A stretch of DNA of 64,000 bases from CAIKBL01 sp964555355 (GTDB lineage Bacteria > Pseudomonadota > Gammaproteobacteria > Ga0077536). The translations under genes were made by a program, and so were the position numbers. Below, one piece after another: positions 62,493 through 64,000 of the stretch. Under the pieces are notes generated by a model. That model was given only the letters and a program-made list of their open reading frames with translations. It did no database searches and was not told the DNA's origin. Each line of letters opens with the position of its first letter. The stretch's first letter is position 1. The stretch is taken from the NCBI GenBank assembly GCA_964555355.1, contig CAZKRY010000003.1:248001-312000 (forward strand), read 5' to 3'.

Positions 62493-64000
62493 TTGAAAGA
62501 GCAATTAAAACAGCGAATACGTCAGGCGTTGGAAGCCGCAGTGGCCGCCGACGAATTACCCGCCCTACCAACACCTTTTCCAGAAGTGGTGCTTGAGCCT
62601 CCGCGACATTCGATTCACGGGGATTTGAGCTGCAATATCGCAATGTTGTTGGCGAAACCTTGTCGACAAGCGCCGCTCGCAATCGCCGGGAAAATCGCCA
62701 GTCGCATCACCTGTGACGAAGGAATTGCTCGAGTTGAAATCGCGCCGCCGGGTTTTCTGAATTTTCGCCTATGCGCGGATACGATGCTGCGGATCGTGGA
62801 GACAATTCTAAGTGCGCCCACCACCGCAAGTGTCACCCAGAATGCCGTAACGCACTCGGTATTGCTGGAATTCGTTTCCGCCAACCCAACTGGTCCGCTC
62901 CACGTCGGACATGGCCGCGGTGCGGCTTATGGTGCCGCGCTTGCCAATTTGCTTCGTGCGGTTGGACAAAGGGTCACCACTGAGTACTACGTGAATGACG
63001 CTGGTCGCCAGATGGACATTCTGGCCTTGAGCGTCTGGTTACGTTATTTGTCGACTGCGGAATTGACGCGCGAATTTCCGGAGAATGCGTATCGTGGCGC
63101 CTACATTCACGACATCGCAAACGATCTCAGGAACATCCACGGCGGCCGCTTTGAGCGGTCATTCACCCTGGCCCTAGCCGCCGAAATTGCCGACCCCGAG
63201 GCGCGACTCGATCACCTAATCGCCCATTGCCGCTCGACGCTCGCGGACGATTACGAGTTGGTGCACCGCTTTGCGTGTGACGCGATCTTGCGCGGAATCA
63301 GCGACGACCTCGCCGCCTTTGGCGTGACTTTCGACAACTGGTACTCGGAGCAATCGCTCACCGCGCGCGGTTTGCTGTCGAGCGCGCTCGATGCGCTCGA
63401 GGCCGCCGGCTATACGTTTCGCGAGGCCGGTGCGCTCTGGTTCCGCGCGAGCGCGGTGGGTGATGAGAAAGACCGGGTACTGGTCCGCGAAAACGGCAAT
63501 CCGACTTATTTCGCCTCCGATGTCGCCTATCATCGAGACAAGTTCGCGCGTGGTTTCGCGCGCGCGATCAACATTTGGGGCGCCGACCACCATGGTTATA
63601 TTCCGCGGGTCAAAGCCGTGCTCCAGGTGTTGGGGCTAGCGCCCGCGAACCTGGATATCTTGCTGGTCCAATTCGCGAGCCTCTACCGAGCCGGACAAAA
63701 AGTTCAAATGTCGACACGTTCCGGCGAGTTCGTAACCTTGCGCGAACTCATCGATGAAGTTGGCAAAGACGCCGCGCGTTACTTCTACAGCAGCCGCCGC
63801 TCTGATCAACATCTCGACTTCGACTTGGATCTTGCAAAAGAACAGAGCCAAGATAATCCGGTTTACTATCTGCAATATGCGCATGCGCGAATTTGCAGTG
63901 TTTTTCGCCAACACGCGCAAGCGGGTCAGGATTTCTCGCCCGCGATCGCGTGTGCACAGCTTGCGCTATTGGTTGAACCCAAAGAAACCCAACTCACGGG
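62493..64000 (+). CDS. argS: Arginyl-tRNA synthetase, partial (C-terminus outside window)
   Basis: Class I synthetase charging tRNA-Arg. The frame is open from TTG to the window end (about 502 residues). The N-terminal Add-1 domain starts LKEQLKQRIRQALEAAV and includes IHGDLSCNIAMLLAK. The HIGH motif is ANPTGPLHVGHGRGA, WGADHHGYIPRVKAVL lies in the catalytic core, and the KMSKS-equivalent reads KVQMSTRSGEFVTLRELI. YYLQYAHARICSVFR opens the anticodon-binding domain. The TTG start gives the expected N-terminus; no ATG is available upstream of the conserved region. About 100 nt of non-coding sequence separates it from priA. Confidence 0.94.
   Translation, partial: MKEQLKQRIRQALEAAVAADELPALPTPFPEVVLEPPRHSIHGDLSCNIAMLLAKPCRQAPLAIAGKIASRITCDEGIARVEIAPPGFLNFRLCADTMLRIVETILSAPTTASVTQNAVTHSVLLEFVSANPTGPLHVGHGRGAAYGAALANLLRAVGQRVTTEYYVNDAGRQMDILALSVWLRYLSTAELTREFPENAYRGAYIHDIANDLRNIHGGRFERSFTLALAAEIADPEARLDHLIAHCRSTLADDYELVHRFACDAILRGISDDLAAFGVTFDNWYSEQSLTARGLLSSALDALEAAGYTFREAGALWFRASAVGDEKDRVLVRENGNPTYFASDVAYHRDKFARGFARAINIWGADHHGYIPRVKAVLQVLGLAPANLDILLVQFASLYRAGQKVQMSTRSGEFVTLRELIDEVGKDAARYFYSSRRSDQHLDFDLDLAKEQSQDNPVYYLQYAHARICSVFRQHAQAGQDFSPAIACAQLALLVEPKETQLT

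Overview
The window looks like a chromosome segment from an environmental, probably uncultured, gammaproteobacterium. The evidence is gene order: pcnB-folK-dNK-panC-miaB-phoH-ybeY-corC-lnt on the plus strand, pilMNOPQ-aroK-aroB-dgt-(damX-like)-gltB-gltD-hemE on the minus strand, and ponA divergent from pilM followed by priA and argS. The DNA is GC-rich by eye. A PEP-CTERM protein with a sigma-54 type promoter, type IV pili and a lexA-imuA-imuB-dnaE2 cassette fit a free-living soil, water or biofilm organism. No phage, plasmid, CRISPR or rRNA genes were seen.

Left part (1-7550): the 5' part of xthA, a HepT/MntA toxin-antitoxin pair, then a divergent, translationally coupled SOS mutagenesis operon. 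Its LexA has a spacer of about 60 residues between the DNA-binding and protease domains, encoded by copies of a short intergenic-type repeat (core GGACACCCA). A 20-bp palindrome abuts the lexA start codon.

Middle accessory part (7551-29980): an MFS transporter; a response-regulator/nucleotide-cyclase gene and an orphan Hpt gene; a RAYT transposase surrounded by REP doublets; then a 10.9-kb gene for a 3638-residue hybrid histidine kinase with 18 tandem GAF domains, a kinase core and two receivers but no Hpt. Two toxin-antitoxin modules (VapBC-like and FitAB-like) lie upstream of the kinase. The kinase, Hpt protein and receiver-cyclase together contain every part of a His-Asp-His-Asp phosphorelay ending in cyclic nucleotide output. 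They are split by the RAYT/REP island. Next comes an SDR / PQQ-alcohol dehydrogenase / double AhpD-like / membrane cyclase cluster.

Housekeeping part (29981-64000): a PEP-CTERM protein, tRNA-Glu(CTC), the pcnB-to-lnt run (no panB beside panC), hemE, gltBD with a long 5' leader, the damX-like/dgt/aroBK/pil operon, ponA, an unrecognised gene coupled to priA, and the 5' two-thirds of argS.

The most unusual item is the 18-GAF kinase. Two GAF subtypes largely alternate along it, and 16 of 18 domains carry a cysteine at one of two positions one helical turn apart.
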